From Fragum whitleyi (lineage: Eukaryota; Mollusca; Bivalvia; Cardiida; Cardiidae), in assembly GCA_948146395.1 (NCBI GenBank), contig OX411543.1, positions 72,468,948-72,532,947 on the forward strand: a DNA stretch of 64,000 nt, in the 5' to 3' direction. The notes below the pieces were generated by a model that was given only the letters and a program-made list of their open reading frames with translations, did not search any database and was not told the origin of the DNA. This document shows positions 29,730 through 41,300 of the stretch, piece by piece. How positions within the stretch are numbered: position 1 is the first letter of the stretch; the number at the start of each line of letters is the position of its first letter. A program made the translations under genes and the position numbers.

Positions 29730-29839
29730 TGACCTTCAACTTGAGATTATTTGACCTTGACCTCAATTTTGATAATCTTACATAACAATCTATAGGAAAA
29801 TGTCAAATTTTACTAAGCAAAGTTCTATTTAAACAACTG

Positions 29840-29912
29840 ATGGCTCAGTGCAAAACAGTTCTTGCTGCCTATAAACATAAAGGCAGTTACAAATATTGTA
29901 TGCTGAACTTTA
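29840..29912. repeat. Hairpin family F, copy
   Basis: GGCTCAGTGCAAAACAGTTC, then CTGCCTATAAACATAAAGGCAG, then TTACAAATATTGTATGCTGA. The stem is imperfect. It falls in the ARL3 3' UTR region, upstream of the AATAAA at 29987. Confidence 0.55.
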
Positions 29913-29986
29913 GATATTGTATTTTGAATTGAAATTGTTCTGCCTCATTTGGAACTAGTTGACAAAATATTGAGCTGGCCCAAACA

Positions 29987-29992
29987 AATAAA
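29987..29992 (+). promoter_or_regulatory. Candidate ARL3 polyadenylation signal
   Basis: AATAAA lies about 258 nt after the ARL3 stop codon. It is one of the few canonical hexamers just downstream of the gene; use is inferred. Confidence 0.4.
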
Positions 29993-30269
29993 ATAATCAT
30001 AAACTATCAAAAATTGTTCAAATTAAAGAATAATAATCTGTACAATTCAAAAATGTTAGAAAAGAAAAATATATGTTTAAAAATGCTTTTTTGACACTTT
30101 CCTTAAATGGTTTTCACATGTCATGATAATTCTAAGATTTTTGATAATCATAGCGAGGATTAAATCCAATAATGATGGTCTATAGTAAACTTATGCCAAG
30201 CAGACAAAATTTATTGATATCCATAATCTTAATTGTTTTATAAACAGGGATATGAAAAAAAAATGATCT

Positions 30270-30700
30270 TCTCCACATGTCCTTAGACAAGTTAGAGACG
30301 ATTTTCTACTTGTCTAGGATTGAAATGAACTTGTGAGCTAAAAGTGAGCGCATATATTTTTGGAAAATATTGTTTTTAATGAAGAAAATGCTTGAACCTG
30401 GGATTTTCTTCAATGAAACAATATCTTTTACCTTTAGATATAAACAAAAGATCTATCTTAAAGATCTATTTTGTACCATTCAAAGATTTGGCTTGGTATT
30501 CTACTTGTCCACAGACAAAAAACCTTGAAAAAAATATACTTGTCTGCGAGAAGAAAAGCTTTGTTGTATAAATTTGGCACAGGAATTCCACACCCCTGAT
30601 TGAACCAAAGCACAATCAAGCCTCTCAACTTATTTACAGCTTTTATAGCATAAATAAACTGAAGTTGAGAGGTATACAAGGTATACAATTTTTATATCTT
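30270..30700. repeat. Dispersed repeat with TTGTCCANNGACAA motifs
   Basis: It contains ACATGTCCTTAGACAAGTTA and ACTTGTCCACAGACAAAAAA. Similar motifs (CTTGTCCATGGACAAGCC, CTTGTCCACGGACAACTT) mark 47820-48110. The boundaries are not clear. The minus frame at 30458-30688 overlaps it and is not supported as a gene. Confidence 0.4.
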
Positions 30701-30899
30701 TGAATAAAGAAGGTCATAGATATTTAAATTTTTGATAAGCTACCTTTCAAGAGGATAAACAAATAGCTGTAAGATTAATTAAAAGCAAAATACTGAAGTA
30801 AGTGCTATAAATTATTTTGAGATAAATGTGTAATCTCTAGTTTTTGTGTCCGTCCATTTTAAATCTTTTACACAATACATATCATGTTCAAGACACATA

Positions 30900-30990
30900 T
30901 ACACTGTAAAATATTGGTGCCCAAAATCCCATAATTCCAGCTTATCCATAGAAGAGCTGGATTTATGGGATTTTGGGAACCAACTTATGA
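30900..30990. repeat. Inverted repeat hairpin
   Basis: CCCAAAATCCCATAATTCCA and its complement AAATCCAGCTCT/ATGGGATTTTGGG-type arm (GATTTATGGGATTTTGGGAA) flank about 20 nt. It is intergenic. Confidence 0.55.
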
Positions 30991-31185
30991 ATAACTTGTC
31001 ACACTAACCATCATCATGTACCATATTTCTAACCAATTATTTTAAGTGAGTCTCCACATTTCCAAGAGTTAACACAATACCATAACAAGTATCTTCAAAA
31101 TGTATAGACACTTATCCCTCTCTTGCATTGGTTAATAGAATTTTTAATTGGATCCTGTATTGGCTATTTGGAAGTAATGTCTTCA

Positions 31186-31625
31186 ATCCAATCTCACGAC
31201 CAACCTGGGATGTACATAGACAGACTATTTATAAAAAATACGGGAAAACCTTGGAAAAACTTGATGACGTCAGTTAAAATGGCATTAGCCCTCGAAACTT
31301 TGAGTGAAAACATTTGACGTCACCAACGCCACTTGTTTGAGTAACTGACGTGAAACCATCGTATAAATATCTATAGATTCTTAAAAAATAGTTGAAAAAT
31401 CTTAATTTTTGAGAATGATTCATCATTCTCAAAAATTAAGATTTTTCAGCCGTTATTTATTGTAAAAGATAAAAATCTTAAGATAGCGCTGGTTGTTTCA
31501 GCGCTAGTTTTTCTTACACTGTTTCCGCCTAACAAAATGCACAATTTTGTTACATACCCAACCGCCTTACATACATCCGAGGTCTGTTGCAGTTTACGGA
31601 AATGGCCGAGTGATGTTCCGAATAG
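31186..31625 (+). mobile_element. Non-autonomous element H, copy 1 (~430 bp)
   Basis: It has ends CAACCTGGGATGTACATAGA and TACATACATCCGAGGTCTGT, which are inverted relative to each other over about 12 nt, and an internal perfect hairpin (GAAAAATCTTAATTTTTGAG ... CTCAAAAATTAAGATTTTTC). It is nearly collinear with 39490-39915, including ATGACGTCAGTTAAAATGGC and the GCGCTAGTTTTTCTTACACT block. The interior contains CRE-like TGACGTCA. The ORF at 31123-31317 is a by-product. Confidence 0.75.
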
Positions 31626-32729
31626 TGTATGAGAGGGTCGAAGAATTGAAATTCACATTGTACACTACTCCAATTTGTGCTTCATTTCATTGTTTCAAGA
31701 GTTACTGATAGAAGAGTCAGCTCTCAAAAATCATAAGATCTTTATTTAACTTTCAAAATCCAGTTTTTGCTTACTGGTTTGGTTTGTTCCATCAAAACAG
31801 ATCAAATTATTCCATTTACTTTGAAACTAGAATTTAATTTTAGCATTTCACCTACCCTTTTCCCTTGAGCTCTGCACTGACTTGTTGTCAGTAATCATGA
31901 CCTTGTGTACTTGTGAAAATGTGAAATATTTGTGAAAATGTGATCAAATTCGTCCATACTTGTTAAGTCAGTATGTTGTGATTATGATGTGAATTAATTG
32001 TATATTTGTTTATGTAAAGTCACAGATTAATATGTATTGTAAAACTAGGCATATTCAGCACTTAAAACTTTGATTCAAAGAAATTTGTATAGTATAATTG
32101 GGCAACTTAATTATGGCCTTCGAGCTTCTGATCATAACATTCCAGTGAGCAGTATAATTTATTGATGTCACAATGGGAAAAGGAATAGAATGAAATATAT
32201 ATTTTTTAAAGATTATAAAAAAGAATGTCATCTATCGATATTGAAATAGCTCTTGGGTTTAATTCAATCTCCTGTCAAATAAACTAAACTATATTTTAGA
32301 AAGTCCTACATAAATAACACAAACTGTTCTCTCTAAATGCTCATAATATGAATACTACTTGCTTTTGTTATTGTGTCACTTTTTCTGTTTCATATATTCC
32401 GTATAAATGTGTCAATGTTCTAAATATTTCCATATTTGTGTAAATGAAAAATGAAATATACATTAAAATTTCTCTATCAAATGTCCTTGACAATTTGTTT
32501 GTGGTGAAATTGGTATGAAAGATGGTGGCTGACAATGACATCATGGACAGGTCAATCAAATTCATTTTGTCAGTTCAACATTCACATGCAATGCAAAGTA
32601 ACTAGCTTGTTGCAATGAGCTTAGATAGCTCCATCAGTAATTGTTTTGTGGGTTTGAACCTTGCTGGGCCAAGTTTCATTTGCCAATGTCAATGTAACAA
32701 GCATAATTTGTTTCGAACCAATCATGTGA

Positions 32730-32970
32730 AAAATTTGCATATGCGTGAAATTTCCAACAAATTAAATATGCGCCAAGCAAAGATTCTGGCCAGACTGTGT
32801 ATCCACACAGTCTGTCCAGAGTCTATACTCTGCGCTTTGTAGAAAGATAAGGCCTGAAGCATGTATGGTAAGTCATACTGTCTTCTAATTGCACTATATG
32901 ACTGTATATGCTGTCTAATGTTTGAACCTTAAGCACAGATTAAATTGTTGGAAATGTGATGCACAGGCTA
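32730..32970. repeat. MITE family C, copy 5
   Basis: The left end CGTGAAATTTCCAACAAATT and right end AAATTGTTGGAAATGTGATG are inverted, with the central CCACACAGTCTGTCCAGAGT arm. It is intergenic between ARL3 and the secreted-protein gene. Confidence 0.7.
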
Positions 32971-33204
32971 AAATATAAGTTGTGAGCCTTCGTGGGATTG
33001 ATAGGTGACAGCCTAGGTAAAAAATGTTGTAATTTTGACAGAAACTGCTGTTGGATAACAATGGGTAGATGCACCAGCCGCCAAGATGTAACTGCGATAC
33101 AGTCAACCTAGCTCGAAAGACCACGTCTATAAAGCGATCATTTTAGAAAATTGCTTTTTTAATCAAAATATCCTAAAAGTAGGTATTGTTGGTTTAAATA
33201 TTAA

Positions 33205-33280
33205 AAATAAATCTTATGTTGTTAAAACTTAGCAGAATCGTCCCAATGAGACGATTCTATAGAGTTATAACAACATAGGA
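33205..33280. repeat. Inverted repeat hairpin
   Basis: ATGTTGTTAAAACTTAGCAG/AATCGTC faces GACGATTCTATAGAGTTATA/ACAACAT across a short spacer (CCAATGA). It is non-coding. Confidence 0.5.
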
Positions 33281-33479
33281 TCTTGAGAATTACGCAATAA
33301 TTTTGCATATTCAATCAAAAGATACGTTTCTTATTTGTAAACAAAACGTGTATTAAGCGGTCATTTACTTAAACGACCGTTGTTTGGTGGTCCCTGTTTT
33401 GGTCGCTCTAAACAAGTTTGACTGTACTGTTCAAAGTGACACGAAATCTCATTCAAACAAACAAATTATCATAGTTGAG

Positions 33480-33722
33480 AGGGCTAGATCAATAATCCAC
33501 CAGGTCCCAGGTTCTATTCCCTACAAAGGTACTTTCCGACTATTTGTCTTCCACAAATGGGTTGATAATCGTAGACATATGCGAGATAGCAGCAGGAAGC
33601 TAGAAAAGGATGTAATGGTAGTACTGGTGAGGGAAATACCAGGAATCCATTGTTAAGTACTGGAGCCGCTGCGATATAATTGAAAGATTGTTGGAAGTGG
33701 CTCAAACCCCATCCAAACAAAC
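33480..33722 (+). repeat. tRNA-derived SINE, degenerate head
   Basis: B-box-like CAGGTTCTATTCCCTACAAA, then the SINE body (TTGTCTTCCACAAATGGGTT, GATAATCGTAGACATATGCG, GGAGCCGCTGCGATATAATT) and an AAACCCCATCCAAACAAACA tail. It is the same type as 12300-12555. Confidence 0.75.
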
Positions 33723-33886
33723 AGTAATCCGCCAATATATATATATAGAACTCTGTACACACCTCTGATTCTGACTTGACTTAAAGAATTGTTGACTACT
33801 TTCTATTGACTGACGAGCACAACGGACCAAAGATGATCAATAGAGCACACATGGAACACTTCGTGCTCAGATGAGCCAAGAAATTC

Positions 33887-34058
33887 CGAAAACATTTCAG
33901 TACATGGAAGAAATTGTTTGATACAAGCAATTTCTCTGTTGTCTTTTTCTGTCTCAAAAATAAATATTTCTTTAAATTTTCATCAACTAATAATGGTCGT
34001 CTGCAGCTTCTTTGAATTTGGACTAGTCTGAAATCGTGTCCTCTGATAAAGGGTTAAA
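33887..34058. repeat. MITE family A, copy
   Basis: GAAGAAATTGTTTGATACAA then GCAATTTCTCTG, followed by the family's right half (TGGACTAGTCTGAAATCGTG and AAAGGGTTAA). The left end is missing. Confidence 0.6.
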
Positions 34059-34124
34059 GGCTATAGTAAGATTGGTTTTAAAAAAAAATATTCAGCTGTT
34101 AGAAACTTTTATTTTGCCCCCGCA

Positions 34125-34300
34125 TCGATATGTTGTTTTTTTAACTATACGAATATCTGCGCGATAACAGTAAAAGAATATCTAACTCGGTTGTGGGAAT
34201 TGAGAATTGATAATTGTCTCGGCAGAGCCTTGACAATTACCAATTCTCCTAAACTCGTTAGATATCTTTTTTTTTTACAATACACTACATGTTATTACGT
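34125..34300. repeat. MITE family E, hairpin part
   Basis: AAAAGAATATCTAACTCGGT, TGGGAATTGAGAATTGATAA, the TGTCTCGGCAGAGCC loop, ACCAATTCTCCTAAACTCGT and TTAGATATCTTTTTTTT. It shares the hairpin with 10225-10525 and 38140-38455. Confidence 0.7.
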
Positions 34301-34639
34301 ATTAAATATACAGCTGTCCGTTCATCTGTCTGTCTGCAAAAACATAGCATGCTAACGAATATTTTCCTGTAACTTCAACACTATGCAATTTGGCATGAAG
34401 GTTCCTTGCACCAATACATATCTAGATATTCTGGCAGGTTCAGTCATTTATCAAGGTGAAACTTTTGATAAATCGCTGTTTCTGGCGCATAAGTGTGCTC
34501 CGAACAGATATAGACCTTTGTTAATTAGCTGAATTATCGTCTTCCGGCATCTGGACTAGGGTTTGACACGGAGGAAGCTAAGGTCTTACGCAACAAAAGT
34601 TATTTTAGAAAATATTTGCTGGTATCTAGTAATATTTAC

Positions 34640-34760
34640 AGAGAAATCCATAGTCTTTTAGGGAGAAACTTGTGGAAAAGAAGAAATCGCTTTCTTCGTT
34701 CCACAATGTTCTCTACTATGAAATTAAGAATCCTTAATTTGAACTTGAAACTTTTTTATT
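34640..34760. repeat. Hairpin MITE family A, copy
   Basis: GAAACTTGTGGAAAAGAAGA then AATCGCTTTCTTCGTTCCAC and AATGTTCTC: a shortened hairpin of the family. The ORF at 34616-34804 covers it and is not a gene. Confidence 0.55.
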
Positions 34761-35272
34761 CCATGAGTTGGGAGTCCCATAAACCCTTAGCTGACAGATA
34801 TTAGTGTTATCCTTGAAATGACTCGTTCTTTTCTCTAAATCCATATATGTAATGAAAAAAGAAATAAAAAGCAAGCGATTCATTTAATTATGTTCCAACA
34901 TTATAAAATATACATAGTATATTTAGCAAATTATACATAGATACCCAAAATGTTTTAAATGATATTTACAATAACATGCATGGATTAAATTTACAGGAAT
35001 TACAGCATTTTTGTAAATTTCCACATTCACAATTAAATCAATTACCCTGGTAACATAAGAAAAAATATGATGATATTTATTCATAAATGCAAACGATTAT
35101 GACTTTCTTTGACAGTAAAATCTATGAGACAATCCTAAATTAAAGATATTGACTATCAAAACGTATATTTGGAAGCCGTGAGGTCAATTTACTTTCATCT
35201 TTATCTGAAATGGAGAATACAATTCAAGATACTTTTTAAATGAAGAAATTTTACCTCATGACTAGTATAAAG

Positions 35273-35278
35273 TTTATT
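35273..35278 (-). promoter_or_regulatory. Candidate polyadenylation signal of the secreted-protein gene
   Basis: AATAAA on the minus strand lies about 100 nt after the TAG stop at 35380-35382. Use is inferred. Confidence 0.4.
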
Positions 35279-35379
35279 TCACCTTTTCTTGTCCATTGTG
35301 TCATGAAGACTCTGGATCTACTTTCCGCTTGGTCGACGGGTTTTCAAATTGCCTTTGATTGGTTAGATTTTAAATTGTT

Positions 35380-38300
35380 CTATGCTTTCTTAAGTAGATT
35401 GGTTGATTGTGTTTCAATTACCTGTGGATTACTTTTGACAATAGTATCACCAGCTATAACTGCAGGTTGAACATTGTTACTTTGAACAGAGTGTTCTGTG
35501 TTTTGTACACTGTGTTCATTATTAAAAGAAATATCTGCAATAACAGGTTTTGCATTTGAAATTTCTACGTGCATATTTTTACTGCTACCAGAGGCTGATA
35601 CTTTGATTGGGGTCTTTGAAACTGCCGGTGTCTCCACTAGTAACGCTTGGGGAACGCCATCTGTTGGCAAGAAAGAATGAGAGGCACCACCTGGCGGTGA
35701 AAATTGTTGAGAAGCACCGCCTGATGGTAAGAAAGAAACTGAAGCGAATTCTGGTGGCAGGAATGTCTGGGGAGCGCCTCCTGTTGGAAACAATGACTGA
35801 GAAGAGCCATCCGATGGTGTCAACGGTTGCGAAGCTCCATTTGGTGGTATCAGTGGTTCAGAGGCGCCGCTTTGCAGTGAAGTCTGTGGAAGCTCACCCT
35901 GTGACAGAAAGGTTCTAGATGTATCGGCCTGGGGAAGTAAATCTTGGAAACCCACTGCGCCGTCAACTGTTCGACTTCTGGACGTGAAAGCTGCATCACG
36001 TGATGGTGACAAAGACTGACCACTGGATGTCAAAGATGGACGATCGGCTGGTAAAGAATCTTGAAACCCGAATGATTGGTCAAGTAAAGATGATCCCTGT
36101 GTAAGATGCTCAGTAGGGAACCGACTGAGCTGACTAATGATGGCTTGGCCTTCTGTGAGTCCTTGTCCTGTGCTCATAGATCGAGACTCGGATGATTGGC
36201 CGAATCCTGTCCTTCCTAACGACTGTGATCGCCCGATTAACTGATCTTGGCCTCGAGAAAAGGGTGTACGACCAGGGGAAAACGATCTTCGAGTCTCGGG
36301 AAATTGACTCCTTTCAAATCCGAACTGTGGCCGCTCATCAGGAGTAGTCATTTGACTCCTGAAAGTTCTTGACGTTCCATCAGGAAATCTACTTGAAATT
36401 GAACGAGACGCAAATGAACGAGGGTCGAATCTTGATCTATCCGTAAAAGGGGAGATCTGATCTCTTCCTTCGGGAAAAGGAAATGATCTCCCGGTAAAGC
36501 TCTGTCGGGCGTTGGTTCGTGCGAGTTGCTGCAGATCCCTGACCGGACTGGGGAATCTGGTCTGTCTCGACATCCCGGGGAATGATCGCTGTCCGATGAA
36601 CTGACGTCCGAACCCTTGATCTCTTGACCTTTGACGCTGCTGTGAAAGCATGTCTCTACTTGAGGATCCACATATTCGTCTCTGAACTGGTGAGCCAGGA
36701 GCATACAAAGCTGAAATAGGTATTCAGTAAAACTTGTGTAATGCGAACACTAAGGGGACCACCATAATGGTCGTTTATGGGAACAGTTGCTTAATACAGA
36801 AGATCGTGATAAATGTGACAGGTAAGTTTGATAGAATGTATTGATTGTCGACAAAATCGCACTGAATTCCATGATGTTCAAGCCCGTTAGAATTGTCTTA
36901 TTAAAATTATTCTAATGGGAACCAACAGCAGACAATTCAATAACAACCGATTTTTTGATAATAAATGTCTTCTTTTCAGAGATTTTGTTACGGTTAAGGG
37001 ACTTTTTTTGGTTGCCGCTTAACAAAATCGGTCGCTCGATAGACGCGGTCGCTCGAGCAATTTCGACCGTATACCGGAATACATGTATATATGTACACTC
37101 AAGCGCAATGAAAACGAACCACCAAAAAATCTTGAACAAACTGACCTAAATTATAAAATTTTCAACCGACTTCTTTTTTATCGTCTTTCAACATATAAAG
37201 GAACGTGTAGACACTGCATGTCTTATCATCGGTCATAAGATGTCGCTGTTTCTATGGTGGTCATTAAAAAGGCCATTTTGGCTTGCTCATTTTATTTTAG
37301 AGAATGAAAATACAGCGTCAGATTTCACATTCGTTGTAAGCAAAATCAGTAAAGTGATCACAACTTACGTATGGTATGCGATTGACTAAGAACAGTATGT
37401 CATTTTGTCATTAAAGCCAAAGCATCGTTAATAACATTTTGGTACTCGCGTTGTTGAGTGATTTGAACTCCAAACGACTTGTATAGGTCCACCAACGACG
37501 CCGAAGGTACGGTGTAAACCTAGAAATTAATGAGCGTTAGCCTATGCACGAATCAACCGTCAAGGTTATGGTTTCCCGTTCCACAAAATGAAAGCCAGCA
37601 TTTTGCATTGAATAAGAGGTTATGTTACCAAAAATCGAACGACAGAATTGGAGGATACCCCCCTCCAGTTGTGTTTTTCGAAAACACATTCGCCGTCATT
37701 AGACTACTTTTATACCTTAGAACTCAATATTATTAACCGCCATTAAATATTCCACTCTTTCGGGATTGGAACCCGGGACCTCTGTGTCCCTTTGCGAGTG
37801 CTCTACCACGTTGCTATAAAAGTAGCTTCTACGGCAAGGCAGTACAAACACTCCGACTACAATATCGCAGATGGTGTATTGTGACGGCGAGCCTTTTTTG
37901 TGTAATTTTTCATTTATCAATCAATATGATTTTACAAAATGATTTTCGTAATATCTCGATTACATAGATTTCCCTTAAGATATTACAAACACCATCAAAA
38001 CTTACGTCTGGATTGAATGCTGATTGCGCAAGCAGCCACTGGTCTAGATGCGTCAAATCGCTGATAAGCCCTACATACATGGCCTGGACAACATTGCGGG
38101 GCCGTCTGAAATCGAAATACTGTAAATTTGAATACCTGGTATTTGTATTTATCTTATAACTATACAAATATCCGTATAAAAACATCTCGTATGATATTTT
38201 CTATGATATCACATAGTTATTTTTAGAACAATAATATAATGTGGTTATTTTTAGAAACTTGCATTTCAGTAAAAAAAAATCGACGAAAACAAGACAAATG

Positions 38301-41300
38301 TAGGTTATAAGATAAATATAATACATACTTAGTGTATTGTATGAAAAAAATATCTAACTGGGTTGTGAGAATTGATAATTGTCTCGGCAGAGCCTCGCCA
38401 ATGATCAATTCTCCCAACCTCGTTAGATATTTTTTCTAATACAAAACACTAAGTATGCATTATATATGTGGTAGTCATTCAAATTTAGAAACAAGAAAGT
38501 CGTGTTACCAAAAGAAGTACAGAATTAACCATAATGTCCTTAAGGTTCATGTAAAGTGTTTGAGGACCAATTTTAAAACACTTTATTTGCCAAGAAAAAG
38601 CAGTATGACCAGGAATATTATATATCAAAATGAAGCTATTCGTGAGCAGAAGCAGTTAAGCAACACAAGACTGCCATAGCTATAGCGGTATAGTAAAAAA
38701 ATCGTGGAGAAGGGTCATTTGTACAGAACAAGCAACTGCAAGACTGTTGGATAAAATTGGCCCATATTTGAACAAAGTACAGACTAAAGTACTACCCACG
38801 TACTACTACAAACGTTGGTATAAAACTCGCCCTTGAAATTGGGTCTCAAACACTTTACATGAACCTTAAAGCTAGTCTTTAACAGGGTAAGGGGGGTTTT
38901 CAAATGACTGCTTTTTGAAAAAATATTTTTATCTTCAATTATATGTCATATTCAAGCTAAACTGGTTGCAGACAGCATGAACTTTAGACATGTCCCAATG
39001 TTTATCCGCCTTTCATGCGTGCGTGCGCCTGTTTACTAAATCTCCGTTCTTTAAAAGTCTTGTACTAAGTAAGAAAGTATTTGTTAAAATTCAACTAAGG
39101 TTCATAGGATTGGTTTTTAGGCACCATTTTAAAAAATCAGATTTGCTCAAAACAGTTTTCAAGTAAAATTATTTTTGAGTCGGGTGAATTTCAAAATATT
39201 GTGAGCAGTGAATTTCTCGCCGTCTGGGAATCCCTAGGATCCCAAATATTGAATGGAATCCCATTAGTGGAAAGCTCCGGAAGCTGTTGCGATCACTAAT
39301 TAGTGTTAACTTGCAAAATGTTGGTTCAATAAGTAATCGAAATATTAATTATTTTTTTTAATTCAAGGGCTTTATTCCTACGTTGTTCCTTATGTTTGTA
39401 ACAAACAAAGTGGAATAAGAAGCATTTGTTTGGAAACCTGTAAGAATGTTTTACTAACATTAATCCATTCGGAACACAACTCGGCTAATCTCACGATCAA
39501 CCTCGGATGTACATAGACGGACTTTTTTTTAAAAAAAAAAAAAGATTACGGGAAACCCTCGGAAAAACTCGATGACGTCAGTAAAAATGGCGTTAGCCCT
39601 CGAAACTGTGAGTGAAAACATTCGACGTCGCCAACGCTACTCGTTTAAGTCACAGACGTGAAACCCTCGTATCCTTATATAGATATCTTTAGATTCTTAA
39701 ATAACGGCTGAAAAATCTTAATTTTTGAGAATAACGTCATTCTCAAAAATTAAGCTTTTTTCAGCCGTTATTTACTGTAATAGATATAATTCTATAGTGC
39801 TAGTTTTCCTTACACTGGTTCCGCCTAACAAAATGCACGATTTTGTTACATACCCTTCCGCCTTACATACATCCGAGATCTGTTGCAGATCGGAAATGGC
39901 CGAGTTATGTTCCGAATGACATTAATCATCTGCTTTTTCTTGTTCCATTTTTTAAATCTCACCAATGGGTTGATAATCGTAGACCTATATGAGATAGCGG
40001 CTGGAGGCTAGGAAAGAATGTGGTGGTTGTACCGGTGAAAGAAATTATAGGAATCCATTGTTAGGTGCTCCAGCCGCCGCGATAAAACTTAAATAATGTT
40101 GAAAGCGGCGTTAAACTTCATTCAATCAATCAATCAATCCATTTCTAAAATTTTAACTATATGAATGAAGGAATCGATCTTTGATTATCCGGAATTGTCC
40201 ACAAAGTAACCAGTAGGTCAGACCCCACCGGATTTTGGGCCTTATTTGTTCTTTATAAAAAATGTACTCTTTTCCGATGCGGTGGTAGGTTCTAAATTAG
40301 GATTTGACCTTTGACCTCTTTAGCCCTTTATCTTCATCCAATTTAATATCTTTAAGTAAAAAATTCTAAGTAAAGCCCTTCAACTTTCGGGCTACTCAAG
40401 CTTAAGTAGAGGTACCGTCTTTTTTTCTACCTATGAAGAGGACAGCTACTCTGGGAACGACCCCAATCCGTTAACCGTCCGTTCTCAAAGAAAATCGTAC
40501 GCAGTGAAGGTCAAACCAAGCGTTAAATCAAAGAAGAAATGCAAAAATAAGCGAAAATGACAACTAGAAAGCCATGAATGGCTTGAATCGCTCCACAGGC
40601 TTGAAATTCTTGTAATAACAAATCAAAAATTTGACTAGGTTTTTAGATATTTTTGGTTCTACTGATGTTGAAAATGATTCTCAAAGTTTCTACTTGGATC
40701 ATACCAATTAAGTTTAATTGATATCCATCAGTTACATTCTGAGAAAATGATTTTCAAATTTTACACTATATAACATATTGAGAAATGACCTCCGTCCATA
40801 AAATTCATATTTTCATCCGATCACAATAATTTTTGGTAGACTGATGAAGGGTCACTCAAGGATCATTCAAGTGAAATTTGGTTGATATCCATCAATTACA
40901 TTCTGAGAAAAATATTTTCAAAGATTCCACCATATATGTAACATATAGAGAAATGATCTCCGCCCATAAATACATATTTTTCATCCGATCACAATTATTT
41001 TTGTAGACTAATAAAGGGTCACCAAAGGATCATTCGTGTAAAATATTATTGGTATCCATCAATTAGAATCTTAGAAAACTCACTTTTTACCCGGCATATT
41101 CGGAAATTAGCCACGCCCATTCAATCCATGTTTTTCATTGGATCAAAATTTCTTGAACAACTTTGAGAGGGTCACCCAAGGATCATTCCTGTGAAGTTTG
41201 GTTGAAATTCTTCCAGTAGTTTCTGAGAAGAAGATTGTTAAAGAAAAAGTTTACGACCGGACGGACGGACGCACGACGGACACAACGTCATGACAATAGC

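Noticed and set aside
36348..36704. 118-codon minus frame
   Set aside because: It is an alternative frame of the terminal exon of the secreted-protein gene; the 443-codon frame has the matching splice phase and the internal repeats.
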